A stretch of 64,000 nucleotides of DNA from Marinomonas communis (lineage in GTDB: Bacteria; Pseudomonadota; Gammaproteobacteria; Pseudomonadales; Marinomonadaceae). The position numbers and the translations under genes were made by a program. Position 1 is the first letter of the stretch; every line of letters starts with the position of its first letter. The notes beneath the pieces are model-generated. The model was not told the origin of the DNA and ran no database searches. It worked only from the letters and a program-made list of their open reading frames with translations. The stretch is taken from NCBI RefSeq assembly GCF_004363305.1, contig NZ_SNZA01000005.1, positions 205,014-269,013 on the forward strand. Reading direction: 5' to 3'. Shown one piece after another: positions 49,285-57,643 of this stretch.

Positions 49285-49958
49285 GCTTTACTATGGTCAT
49301 GTACTTTTATAACTCTACTTTTGCTTGGGTAGGGCGTTGTAATACTGAGATATGTGATCGGTTTGGAGGAACGGTTAAATAGGCTCCTTGAAGTGCCTTT
49401 TGTAACAACTATTCCTGACTTTGGGATGACTTGGGCATTTTTTTGATCAAAAGTGATGCTCAGAGCGCTGTCGTAATTAAGTGGTAAGATGAACTGCTCA
49501 GATGATTTGAAATAGTAATCCGCTTCTTTGTGTTGGGCGGGTAGCATGATCCACTCAATCTTCCCAAACTCTTTGTTTTCAACAGTCCAGTAGGTTATAC
49601 CGCTGTTTAGCTTATGCTTGTGTTCGGTGCCACTGGCAAAGCGTTCACACTTCTTTTTCTCCCGCTTTGTTTGCCCTACAAACACCACGATAAACAATCT
49701 TACAATGTCTGAAACCGCAACGCATTTTAATGCCTGCTCATGGCTTAGCCATGCCGCTTGATTGGCTTTTAATGAGGTTTCTTCACCTTCCGATTCTAGG
49801 AATATTTGTCCGTCGGTGACAGTGACTAGGCTGTCATAGGGGAAAGTAACATTATGATTAGCATGCTCATTCATGGATAGCTGTATTTCATACACTCGCA
49901 AACTTTCAGAGTGATGTACTATGTGTTGCCAGCTTTCTTGTCCAAGAGTTGCCTTCAT
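49281..49958 (-). CDS. Cupin-like protein of unknown function
   Basis: 225 residues from the ATG at 49958; a GTG nine codons upstream is possible. Largely beta-strand. The N-terminal half (FPYDSLVTVTDGQIFLESEGEETSLKANQAAWLSHEQALKCVAV) and the C-terminal half (EQFILPLNYDSALSITFDQKNAQVIPKSGIVVTKG) each have the order of a cupin barrel, suggesting a bicupin, but the metal-binding His are not obvious. A basic stretch KREKKKCERF lies between. Not recognised beyond fold; no linked pathway genes. Confidence 0.45.
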   Translation of the reverse strand: MKATLGQESWQHIVHHSESLRVYEIQLSMNEHANHNVTFPYDSLVTVTDGQIFLESEGEETSLKANQAAWLSHEQALKCVAVSDIVRLFIVVFVGQTKREKKKCERFASGTEHKHKLNSGITYWTVENKEFGKIEWIMLPAQHKEADYYFKSSEQFILPLNYDSALSITFDQKNAQVIPKSGIVVTKGTSRSLFNRSSKPITYLSITTPYPSKSRVIKVHDHSKA

Positions 49959-50145
49959 ATCATTTGATCCGCGTCTTAGTATCACTAATTAGTTTACAAC
50001 GTATACAAAAAAACGACTAATACAGATTTAGTGTAGGGTTTCGGTTGCAGGTGAAATGGTGCCTGATTATAGTAGGTAGCAATATTTAAGTTATAGATAT
50101 GCTTAGGCTTTTTCTAGGCAACCTCATACTGTAAGGACCCTGCTT

Positions 50146-52413
50146 TTGAGTGAAATGACTAACTTCGAAGCCAATGAAACGCTTTCTTTAAAAGATTATA
50201 CCGAAAAGGCTTATCTGAATTATTCAATGTACGTCATTTTGGATCGAGCTTTACCGCACATTGGTGACGGACTTAAGCCTGTTCAGCGACGCATCGTGTA
50301 TGCCATGAGTGAATTGGGGCTGAAAGCCACGGCTAAATACAAAAAGTCAGCAAGGACCGTGGGTGATGTTTTAGGTAAATTCCACCCCCACGGCGACAGT
50401 GCTTGTTATGAAGCAATGGTACTGATGGCGCAGCCGTTTTCATATCGCTACCCATTAGTGGACGGTCAAGGTAACTGGGGCGCACCAGATGACCCTAAGT
50501 CCTTTGCTGCGATGCGTTACACAGAGTCACGCTTGTCCAAGTATGCCGATGTGCTATTAAAAGAAGTGAATCAAGGTACCGTAGATTGGGTGCCAAACTT
50601 TGATGGTACGTTGGATGAGCCTGCTGTTCTTCCAGCTCGATTGCCTAACCTTTTGCTAAACGGCACGACCGGTATTGCAGTCGGTATGGCGACAGATATT
50701 CCTCCACATAACCTGCGTGAAGTGGGCGAAGCTTGTATTCATATGCTTAAACACCCCAAAGCAGATCTGGATGAGCTTTTAGAGTATGTGCAAGGCCCAG
50801 ACTTCCCAACGGGTGGTGAAATCATCACTCCTCGAGATGATCTGCGTAGGTTGTATGAGACTGGTAAGGGACAAGTTAAGGCGCGTGCTCGTTACAGTGT
50901 CGAAGAGGGTGAGATCGTTGTGTACGAATTGCCCCATCAAGTTTCTGGTAGCAAGATCCTAGAGCAAGTAGCAGCGCAAATGCAGGCGAAAAAGCTTCCT
51001 ATGGTGGTGGACCTTCGCGATGAATCTGACCATGAGAACCCGACTCGCTTGGTGATTGTGCCGAAGTCCAATCGAGTGGATATTGAAGGGGTAATGACGC
51101 ATCTGTTCGCGACCACAGATTTAGAGAAATCTTATCGTGTAAACATGAATGTGATTGGCCTTGATGGCCTGCCTCAAGTGAAAAGCCTGCCGGTATTTAT
51201 TAGTGAATGGCTAAGATTTCGAATCGGTGTGGTTCGTAAACGCTTAGAGTTCCGCCTTGATAAGGTTTTAAAAAGGCTGCACATCTTAGAGGGTTTGCTG
51301 GTTGCCTTCCTAAACATCGATGAAGTCATCGAGATTATTCGAAATGAAGACAAGCCTAAACCGGTTCTAATGGCTCGTTTTGATCTGACGGACACTCAAG
51401 CGGAAGCCATTTTAGAGCTGAAGTTACGTCACCTGGCAAAGCTTGAAGAAATGCGTATTCGAGGAGAGCAAGACGAGCTGGAAAAAGAACGTCAGCTTTT
51501 AGAAGGTTATCTTGCGTCTGATGCGAAGCTCAAAAAGCTAATCATCAAGGAGATCGAAGAGGCAATTAATGACTTCGGTGATGAGCGTCGTACTCCAATT
51601 GTTGAGCGTAAAGAAGCGCAAGCTTTCAGTGAAGAAGACTTGCTGTCAAATGACCCTATCACGGTAGTGTTATCGAAGCAGGGATGGATTCGAGCAGCTA
51701 AAGGTCATGAGATAGATGAGCGCGGACTTAGCTACAAATCTGGTGATGAGTTCCTGTTGTCGACCAAAGGGCGCTCTAATCAGACACTGGTCTTGTTGGC
51801 TTCAAATGGTCGTACCTATTCAATAAAGGCGCATACGCTTCCTTCCGCAAGGGGGCAAGGAGAACCCATTACCGGGCGCATCAGTTTAGATAAAGACACA
51901 CATATCGTAGCCGCTGTATTGGATACTGATGAGTCTTATTACCTAGTTGCTTCGGATGCAGGATACGGTTTTGTCGCCAAGCTTGGTGATTTGCATGCGA
52001 AAAATAAAGCGGGTAAGGCAACGCTGACATTGCCGACTAATGCGAAAGTCTTGGCGCCAGTGAAAGTGGCAGACCCTGAGCGATCACGAGCAGTTGTGGT
52101 ATCAAATGAAGGGCGTATGCTTGCATTCAATGTCGCATCATTGCCGCAAATGGCGAAAGGAAAAGGGAATAAACTGATTAGCATTTCATCGGCACGAGCT
52201 AAGGATAGAGAAGAATGGGTCTGTTCTCTAGCAACCTTGTTGCCTGAAGATTTGCTGTGCGCACACAGTGGTAAGCGTTTCATGACGTTTGCAGAGAAAG
52301 AATTGCTTGATTATGTTGGTGAGCGTGGTCGCCGTGGTTTAAAACTGCCACGAGGTTTCCAACGTATAGATCAGCTAGAAGTTAAGGCAGGGGAAGGGAA
52401 GCCTTCTAGTTAG
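50146..52413 (+). CDS. parC: DNA topoisomerase IV subunit A
   Basis: 755 residues. The start is a TTG (50146), giving MSEMTNFEA, with AAGGA nine bases upstream; E. coli ParC begins the same way (MSDM). [27 protein letters not shown] is the ParC opening; the catalytic Tyr is in [11 protein letters not shown]. The quinolone region reads [10 protein letters not shown] with Ser85 and Glu89, the sensitive state. The shorter C-terminal domain lacks a GyrA box, separating it from gyrase. parE is not adjacent. Confidence 0.96.
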   Translation: MSEMTNFEANETLSLKDYTEKAYLNYSMYVILDRALPHIGDGLKPVQRRIVYAMSELGLKATAKYKKSARTVGDVLGKFHPHGDSACYEAMVLMAQPFSYRYPLVDGQGNWGAPDDPKSFAAMRYTESRLSKYADVLLKEVNQGTVDWVPNFDGTLDEPAVLPARLPNLLLNGTTGIAVGMATDIPPHNLREVGEACIHMLKHPKADLDELLEYVQGPDFPTGGEIITPRDDLRRLYETGKGQVKARARYSVEEGEIVVYELPHQVSGSKILEQVAAQMQAKKLPMVVDLRDESDHENPTRLVIVPKSNRVDIEGVMTHLFATTDLEKSYRVNMNVIGLDGLPQVKSLPVFISEWLRFRIGVVRKRLEFRLDKVLKRLHILEGLLVAFLNIDEVIEIIRNEDKPKPVLMARFDLTDTQAEAILELKLRHLAKLEEMRIRGEQDELEKERQLLEGYLASDAKLKKLIIKEIEEAINDFGDERRTPIVERKEAQAFSEEDLLSNDPITVVLSKQGWIRAAKGHEIDERGLSYKSGDEFLLSTKGRSNQTLVLLASNGRTYSIKAHTLPSARGQGEPITGRISLDKDTHIVAAVLDTDESYYLVASDAGYGFVAKLGDLHAKNKAGKATLTLPTNAKVLAPVKVADPERSRAVVVSNEGRMLAFNVASLPQMAKGKGNKLISISSARAKDREEWVCSLATLLPEDLLCAHSGKRFMTFAEKELLDYVGERGRRGLKLPRGFQRIDQLEVKAGEGKPSS

Positions 52414-52491
52414 GTTTCTTAGTTAAATTTAGTATTGAAACAAATTGGTGCTATTTTTAAATAGCCACTAAGAATTAAGGGGTATATCCAC

Positions 52492-52959
52492 ATGAAAGGC
52501 AGTCAAAAAGTTATCGATAGCATGAATGCGCTATTGGAGAATGAGCTGGCAGCGATCGATCAGTACTTCATCCATTCACGTATGTATGATGATTGGGGTT
52601 TAAGCAAGCTATATGAGCGCTTGAACCATGAAATGGATGAAGAAAAAGACCACTGTGATTGGCTAATTAAGCGTATTTTGTTCCTAGAAGGTACACCTTG
52701 TTTGACTAAGCGCCGTGACTTACTTGTCGGTAGCGATGTTCGCTCCATCATGCAAAATGACCTTACGCTTGAGTTAGAAGTTGTTGCTGCGGTGCGTGAT
52801 GTAATCGCCATTTGTGAGCAAGAAGGTGATTATCAGACTCGTGAGATGCTTGAGAAATTACTATTCGATACCGAAGAAGACCATGTTTACTGGTTAGAAA
52901 AGCAGTTGCGCTTGATGGATACCATCGGTGAGCAAAATTACATCCAGTCGCAAATGTAA
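52492..52959 (+). CDS. bfr: Bacterioferritin subunit, ferroxidase type
   Basis: 155 residues of the ferritin fold. The di-iron ligands are all present: Glu in NELAAIDQYF, Glu and His in MDEEKDHCDW, Glu in LTLELEVV, and Glu plus His in EEDHVYWLE. At the position of the haem-ligand Met52 of E. coli Bfr an ungapped alignment gives Lys, so this subunit cannot bind haem in the usual way. It is followed 11 bp later by a second bfr gene with the opposite pattern, so the two probably build a mixed shell. Confidence 0.92.
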   Translation: MKGSQKVIDSMNALLENELAAIDQYFIHSRMYDDWGLSKLYERLNHEMDEEKDHCDWLIKRILFLEGTPCLTKRRDLLVGSDVRSIMQNDLTLELEVVAAVRDVIAICEQEGDYQTREMLEKLLFDTEEDHVYWLEKQLRLMDTIGEQNYIQSQM

Positions 52960-52970
52960 TAGGAGTTCCT

Positions 52971-53453
52971 ATGAAAGGTGATAAGCAAGTCATTGCCAGC
53001 TTGAATAAGGTGTTAGCCAACGAGCTTGTTGGTATTAACCAGTATTTTTTACATGCGCGCATGTTTAAAGATCAAGGCTTTGAGCTCCTAGACAAAGCAG
53101 ATTACAAAACTTCAATCCAAAAAATGAAAAATGCAGATCGCTTGATTGAGCGTATTTTGTTTTTGGAAGGGCTGCCTAATTTGCAAGATCTAGGAAGACT
53201 TCGCATTGGTGAAGATAGCGAGGAAATGATTGCCTCTAATTTGTCTTTCGAATTGGCCACATTGCCTGATCTTCAGACGGGTGTAAAACTTTGCGAAGAG
53301 AAGAAAGATTTCATCAGTCGTGAAGTGCTTGAGCACATCCAAGATGAGCAGGAAGAGCAGATTGATTGGCTGGAAACTCAGCAGCATTTGATCAAGACCG
53401 CAGGGCTAGAGAATTACTTGCAGTCTCAGATGGGCGAATCTTCCCCAGATTAA
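52971..53453 (+). CDS. bfr: Bacterioferritin subunit, haem-binding type
   Basis: 160 residues. It is closer overall to E. coli Bfr (NKVLANELVGINQYFLHARMF, ERILFLEGLPNLQDLG). The haem Met is kept (QKMKNADRLIERI), but ferroxidase ligands are lost: the Glu51 position is Lys, His54 is Asn and His130 is Gln (EEQIDWLE). It cannot oxidise iron alone and is expected to supply the haem sites that pass electrons when Bfd docks. The bfd gene converges from the other side with 13 bp between stops. Confidence 0.92.
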   Translation: MKGDKQVIASLNKVLANELVGINQYFLHARMFKDQGFELLDKADYKTSIQKMKNADRLIERILFLEGLPNLQDLGRLRIGEDSEEMIASNLSFELATLPDLQTGVKLCEEKKDFISREVLEHIQDEQEEQIDWLETQQHLIKTAGLENYLQSQMGESSPD

Positions 53454-53466
53454 GCCTTGCTTTTTC

Positions 53467-53664
53467 TTAAGCAACTTTGACGAGGAGTTCGTCTGCCAGT
53501 TTCAAGAGCTCCTCGTTAAGGATTCCTTTTACGTCCTTACAGCACTTTCCACATTGGTTGCCTACACAATGCTCAGCATAAAGCTCGCGCATGGTCGTGG
53601 CGCCTTCGGCAATAGACTTTTTGATTGCTTTATCAGAAACAGCGTTGCAAAGACAAACGTACAT
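53467..53664 (-). CDS. bfd: Bacterioferritin-associated ferredoxin
   Basis: 65 residues with the four [2Fe-2S] Cys of Bfd in MYVCLCNAVSD and VGNQCGKCCKD. It docks on bacterioferritin at haem and delivers the electrons that release iron. It faces the bfr pair convergently, so stored iron loading and release are encoded side by side but controlled apart; a Fur-box-like palindrome lies upstream of its start. Confidence 0.96.
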   Translation of the reverse strand: MYVCLCNAVSDKAIKKSIAEGATTMRELYAEHCVGNQCGKCCKDVKGILNEELLKLADELLVKVA

Positions 53665-53712
53665 AAAATGAAAATCACTCTCAGTTCGATTTATTTTCGA
53701 TTTTATGTGTAG

Positions 53713-53727
53713 TGATAATAGTTATCA
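53713..53727. promoter_or_regulatory. Fur-box-like palindrome upstream of bfd
   Basis: TGATAATAGTTATCA is a near-perfect palindrome (TGATAA/TTATCA arms) about 50 bp from the bfd start codon, matching the core of the Fur consensus. It would let bfd be induced when iron is low, as known in Pseudomonas. Confidence 0.7.
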
Positions 53728-53808
53728 ATAAAATTAAATTTATTTAAACTTGAGGTCTGATAGATTTTCTGTACAAGGGAAATGCAATGCACATAAAGAG
53801 AAGGACGC

Positions 53809-54453
53809 TTATGCGTCCTTCTCTTTTGTAATGTCAGTTAAGATTTCAGCAAAAGTCTCGGGCGGGTGAGCCCCTTGCACTAAGAACTGCTCATTGATGA
53901 TGTAGGTAGGGACAGATTGGATGTTCAGTTTTACTAACTTTTCCATTTTCTCATCCACTAAGTATTCTGCCTCTCTCGACAACGCATCTTCTATGTCTTC
54001 AGGTTGGAAGCCTACTTCTTTTGCAATACGTTCCAGAATACTTTGATCCCCTATGTTCTCACCTTTGGTAAAGTAGGCATAAAAGAGAGCAACCATCATA
54101 GGTGTGGCTAAGTTGATTCGACTGGCCTGGGCAATAAATTGATGGGCTAGTTTTGTATTTGGGATGATGTCTTTTTCTGAAAAGTTAAACTCTAAACCAG
54201 CTTCATAGCCCACGTTTTGTAAGGCATGAGAGACTTCATTTAACTTTTCTTGGCTACCAAACTTTTTCCCTAGGAACTGAGCTCTAGGTTCTCCTAGTTT
54301 GGCTATGTCTGGGTGTAGCTCAAAAGGGAGCCAATGGATATCAAATCGGAAGTCGTCACCTAGATGCTCCATTGCAGCTTTTAAGCGAGTGTAACCAAGG
54401 TAACACCATGGACAAACTGGGTCGGCTACAATATCAATAGTTAAGTCGGCCAT
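53809..54453 (-). CDS. DsbA-family thioredoxin-like oxidoreductase (FrnE-like)
   Basis: 214 residues from the ATG at 54453 (MADLTIDIVADPVCPWCY), which has CGGAG upstream; a longer frame starts inside the tag gene and is not supported. The active site is CPWC, at residues 14-17, followed by the helical insertion and the cis-Pro loop in NIQSVPTYIINEQFLVQGA. No signal peptide, so it acts in the cytoplasm like FrnE/2-hydroxychromene isomerase relatives rather than as periplasmic DsbA. It follows the Tag-type gene by 10 bp on the same strand. Confidence 0.85.
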   Translation of the reverse strand: MADLTIDIVADPVCPWCYLGYTRLKAAMEHLGDDFRFDIHWLPFELHPDIAKLGEPRAQFLGKKFGSQEKLNEVSHALQNVGYEAGLEFNFSEKDIIPNTKLAHQFIAQASRINLATPMMVALFYAYFTKGENIGDQSILERIAKEVGFQPEDIEDALSREAEYLVDEKMEKLVKLNIQSVPTYIINEQFLVQGAHPPETFAEILTDITKEKDA

Positions 54454-54463
54454 TTCTTCTCCG

Positions 54464-55141
54464 TTAGTTGACGCTGTAAGCAATGCACTGACTGATTTGG
54501 CAATAGGGTAAGTTGGACTCCTCATGCCAATGATTAAATGCGGATTGCGCTGCTTTTAGTGCAGCCTGAGTATCGCGCCCTGTTGTCAGTATTTGTTGAT
54601 TACGCAAGTAACCTTCAACGTCTTTTGTTAGTAAAAAAGTATCTTTACCCATGATTCTTAGGGTGTAGGCACCGGTGTTGCCTCCGAGGCGAGCGCCATG
54701 CTTTTTAAGGTATTGCCACAACTCAACAATATTATTGCTAGGGTATGTTGCTACAAACTGTGCAAAGCTATCATGTTTAGCCTGAACTTCAGACATCATG
54801 ATTGCGTTCTCACGGATCGTCATGACTTTACCAAAGTGCCGGATAATACTTGGGTCTTTGGCTTTTTCTTCCCACATTTCATCGTGGATTAGCAGCATTT
54901 TTTCCACATCAAATTGGAAGAATGCGTTTTCAAAATTAGGCCACTTATTACGGACTACTTGCCAGTTCATACCCGATTGAAAAATCTTTTGAGTGAAGGC
55001 AGCTAGCCAGCGGTCATCTGATATGTTTAGAAGCTGCTGCTCTGACTTGGGGCTAATGAGTTGATTTCTCAATGTTGTCTCACTACCAAAGCGTGAGACA
55101 GCCCTGCTGTAAATGTCTGAAAAAGATTCGTATGAAGACAA
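54464..55141 (-). CDS. DNA-3-methyladenine glycosylase I family protein
   Basis: 225 residues. The sequence fits the Tag helical fold: FSDIYSRAVSRFG, DDRWLAAFTQKIFQSGMNWQVVRNKWPNFENAFF, and LGGNTGAYTLRIMGKDTFLLT. It differs from E. coli Tag, and the zinc-binding Cys/His of Tag are not evident, so it may act on other lesions. First gene of a unit with the DsbA-family gene. Confidence 0.75.
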   Translation of the reverse strand: MSSYESFSDIYSRAVSRFGSETTLRNQLISPKSEQQLLNISDDRWLAAFTQKIFQSGMNWQVVRNKWPNFENAFFQFDVEKMLLIHDEMWEEKAKDPSIIRHFGKVMTIRENAIMMSEVQAKHDSFAQFVATYPSNNIVELWQYLKKHGARLGGNTGAYTLRIMGKDTFLLTKDVEGYLRNQQILTTGRDTQAALKAAQSAFNHWHEESNLPYCQISQCIAYSVN

Positions 55142-55275
55142 TGTGAACTCCTTCGCAAAAGTGGTGATGATTGTAGCATAAACGTAACTATGACGTTGAT
55201 CCGCCGTATTTATTTCTTAAAGTCCGGCATGGCTATCGCGTATACTTGGTATGACGTGAAATGATAGGAAAGACC

Positions 55276-56001
55276 ATGACTCATCTAAGTGTAAACCTAA
55301 ATAAAATTGGCCTACTGCGAAACTCACGCGGCCGTGATTACCCTAATATGTTAACGATGGCCCAGCGTACGTTAGAGCTTGGCGCATTTGGTATTACTAT
55401 TCACCCACGCCCAGACCAACGACATGCGACTTACCGTGATGCGTACGAATTAAAAGAATTGCTAAAGCAATATCCAGGTCGAGAGCTGAATATTGAAGGT
55501 TTTCCTGATGCTAAATTCCTTGAAGTTGTATTAGAGGTTATGCCTGATCAGTGCACACTGGTACCTGATGACCCAAATCAATTGACCTCAGATCATGGTT
55601 GGAATGTTGCGAGAGACCAAGATGCCCTGCGCCCTGTAATAGCCAAACTTAAGGAAAAAGGTATCCGAGTTGTGCTGTTTATGGATCCTGAGCCAGAAAA
55701 CATGGCGATGGCTAAAATGGTTGGTGCCGATCGAGTAGAGCTTTACACTGAATCTTATGCACAAGCATACCAAACCGAGAGAAAAGAAGCCGTTAATCAG
55801 CAATACCAAGAAGCCGCGCAAGCAGCATTGGACGCAGGGCTTGGCGTTAATGCTGGTCATGATTTAGATCTAGAGAATGTTGGTCTACTTTGCTCCGAAC
55901 AACGCATTACTGAAGTCTCTATTGGTCATGCGCTGACAATTGAAGCACTAGAATACGGTTGGGATAATGTGGTTAAACGCTATTTGGAACAATTAGGTTA
56001 A
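55276..56001 (+). CDS. pdxJ: Pyridoxine 5'-phosphate synthase
   Basis: 241 residues from the ATG at 55276, behind TAGGAA; the frame's first ATG at 55261 gives an untypical extension. The TIM barrel begins HLSVNLNKIGLLRNSRG, then ITIHPRPDQRHA, LNIEGFP, QCTLVPDDPNQLTSDHGW and VNAGHDLDLENV, with the catalytic Glu and His in place. It joins 3-amino-1-hydroxyacetone phosphate to deoxyxylulose phosphate to form pyridoxine phosphate. The stop overlaps the next gene's start by one base. Confidence 0.97.
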   Translation: MTHLSVNLNKIGLLRNSRGRDYPNMLTMAQRTLELGAFGITIHPRPDQRHATYRDAYELKELLKQYPGRELNIEGFPDAKFLEVVLEVMPDQCTLVPDDPNQLTSDHGWNVARDQDALRPVIAKLKEKGIRVVLFMDPEPENMAMAKMVGADRVELYTESYAQAYQTERKEAVNQQYQEAAQAALDAGLGVNAGHDLDLENVGLLCSEQRITEVSIGHALTIEALEYGWDNVVKRYLEQLG

Positions 56002-56645
56002 TGAATAGTGGTCGTGACGGTGTCGCTACCTCTAAGAAGAGAGTGGTATGCCCGCGCTGCCACTATCCTGAAAAGCAATGCATTTGTCATTTGGTTGTGT
56101 CCATCAGTGGCGATACGACCGTATGGATTATTCAAGATAAATTGGAAGCAAAACATGCAAAGAACAGCGCTAGACTGTTTAAGCTCTGCTACGCTAATAC
56201 TAATGTAGTTGCTTTTTCTGATTCGTCAGCCATGCAATGCTTTTATGAACAAGTTGATGTGGATGCTGCGGTTCTGCTCTACCCAAGTGATACTGCGACT
56301 GCAATTGAAGTCTTAGATGAAGATAAAGCAAAGCAAATTAGGCATGTTATTTTGTTAGATGGTACGTGGCCTAAAGCAAAGAAAATGTTCTTAACAGATA
56401 ATCGATTGAAAAGATTCAAGACAGTGAATTTTGCGGCTCCGCCAATGTCTCATTATGAGATACGTAAATCACCTAACGCTAAAGCATTGTCTACCTTAGA
56501 GGCTGCGGCGTACTGTTTGGAAGCACTAGGAAGTTTACAAATGTCTAACGTTCGTAACTTTTTTAGTGAGGTAATCGAACTACAATGGCAATTACAGCCA
56601 GATTCACATAAACACCGAACAAGTAAAGAGATAAAAAGTGGATAA
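56001..56645 (+). CDS. tapT: DTW-domain tRNA-uridine aminocarboxypropyltransferase
   Basis: 214 residues. CPRCHYPEKQCIC provides the Cys-rich N-terminus of the family, and LLDGTWPKAKKM the name-giving DxTW motif, with further conserved AAPPMSHYEIRKSPN and ALSTLEAAAYCLEAL. DTW proteins attach a 3-amino-3-carboxypropyl group to tRNA uridines (acp3U). It is translated in tight coupling with pdxJ and DUF1244. Confidence 0.88.
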   Translation: MNSGRDGVATSKKRVVCPRCHYPEKQCICHLVVSISGDTTVWIIQDKLEAKHAKNSARLFKLCYANTNVVAFSDSSAMQCFYEQVDVDAAVLLYPSDTATAIEVLDEDKAKQIRHVILLDGTWPKAKKMFLTDNRLKRFKTVNFAAPPMSHYEIRKSPNAKALSTLEAAAYCLEALGSLQMSNVRNFFSEVIELQWQLQPDSHKHRTSKEIKSG

Positions 56646-56934
56646 ACAAACTGAACTTGAAGTACAAGCTGCTGCCTTTCGCCGCCTTCTAGAGCATTTA
56701 GATGAGCGGAAAGATGTTCAAAACATTGATTTAATGAACTTGGCTGGATTCTGCCGCAATTGCTTAAGCAAATGGTATGTGTCTGCGGCTGAAGAGCGAG
56801 GTGTGACTGTGACGTATGAAGAGGCGAGGGAGGTAGTATACAAAGAGCCGTACTCTTCTTGGAAAGAAAAATACCAGAAAGATGCGACTCCTGAGCAGCT
56901 TTCCGCCTTTAAAGCGAGCCAGCAAGGCGAGTAG
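56638..56934 (+). CDS. DUF1244 family protein
   Basis: 98 residues, starting at a GTG (56638) that overlaps the previous gene by 8 bases. The DUF1244 core is LAGFCRNCLSKWYVSAAEERG followed by YEEAREVVYKEPYSSWKEKYQ. Function unknown; small helical protein with a CxxC-type pair (CRNC). The lapG-like gene starts 6 bp after its stop, so it belongs to the same transcript. Confidence 0.85.
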   Translation: MDKQTELEVQAAAFRRLLEHLDERKDVQNIDLMNLAGFCRNCLSKWYVSAAEERGVTVTYEEAREVVYKEPYSSWKEKYQKDATPEQLSAFKASQQGE

Positions 56935-56940
56935 CGCTCT

Positions 56941-57633
56941 ATGACTCGGCACCTAGGTCGTTTCTATTTAGTGTTTGCCCGACGTATACAACTTGTAATG
57001 ATTGTATGCTCATTAATGGTTGGAGGGTCGGCATCTTACCTGATTGCTGATGTGTCACAAAAATACATTAACCTGGCGAAGCGAATAGGTGCCCAGTACG
57101 GTAACCGAGCTGAACTTAGAATCATGGCTTGGAGGCGAACTGTTGAAGAGTCAAGAGGGTTATCTGTTAGTCAGCAGTTACAGAATGTAAACAACTTCTT
57201 TAATATGTTGCGGTTTGTAAATGATCAGGAGCATTGGGGGAAAAACGACTACTGGGCAACTCCAATTGAGTTCTTGGCAACAGGTGGTGGTGACTGTGAA
57301 GATTTTACCATAGCTAAATATTTTGCCCTCCGGGAGTTAGGTGTTCCTGATGACAAATTGAGGTTGGTATATGTTAAAGCACTGCGTTTAAATCAACACC
57401 ACATGGTATTAGCGTACTATCACACCCCAACTTCTGTTCCTGTCATTTTAGATAACCTCGATAAGACTATTAAACCAGCGATACAACGCAACGATCTGCT
57501 ACCAATTTATTCTTTTAATGCAGAAAACTTATGGTTAGCAAAAGAGAAAGGACGTGGTCAGTTAGTAGGAGGCTCCTCTAGACTGAGCTTATGGACGGAT
57601 TTAAACAACCGGTTAACGGATTTAGAAGGCTAG
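56941..57633 (+). CDS. lapG: LapG-type periplasmic cysteine protease
   Basis: 230 residues. A single N-terminal membrane/signal segment (about 15-36) sends it to the periplasm. The transglutaminase-like catalytic residues are Cys119 (GGGDCEDFTIAKY), His154 (HHMVLAYY) and Asp171 (ILDN); the acidic residues around Cys119 (D118, E120, D121) correspond to the calcium site of LapG. LapG cuts the giant adhesin LapA from the surface when c-di-GMP falls. lapD follows 10 bp later. No adhesin gene is visible in the window. Confidence 0.92.
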   Translation: MTRHLGRFYLVFARRIQLVMIVCSLMVGGSASYLIADVSQKYINLAKRIGAQYGNRAELRIMAWRRTVEESRGLSVSQQLQNVNNFFNMLRFVNDQEHWGKNDYWATPIEFLATGGGDCEDFTIAKYFALRELGVPDDKLRLVYVKALRLNQHHMVLAYYHTPTSVPVILDNLDKTIKPAIQRNDLLPIYSFNAENLWLAKEKGRGQLVGGSSRLSLWTDLNNRLTDLEG

Positions 57634-57643
57634 GAGATCAATT

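Noticed and set aside
53457..53474. TTGCTT/AAGCAA hairpin between bfr and bfd as a bidirectional terminator
   Set aside because: Only six weak base pairs, inside the bfd stop region, and without a clear T-run on both sides.
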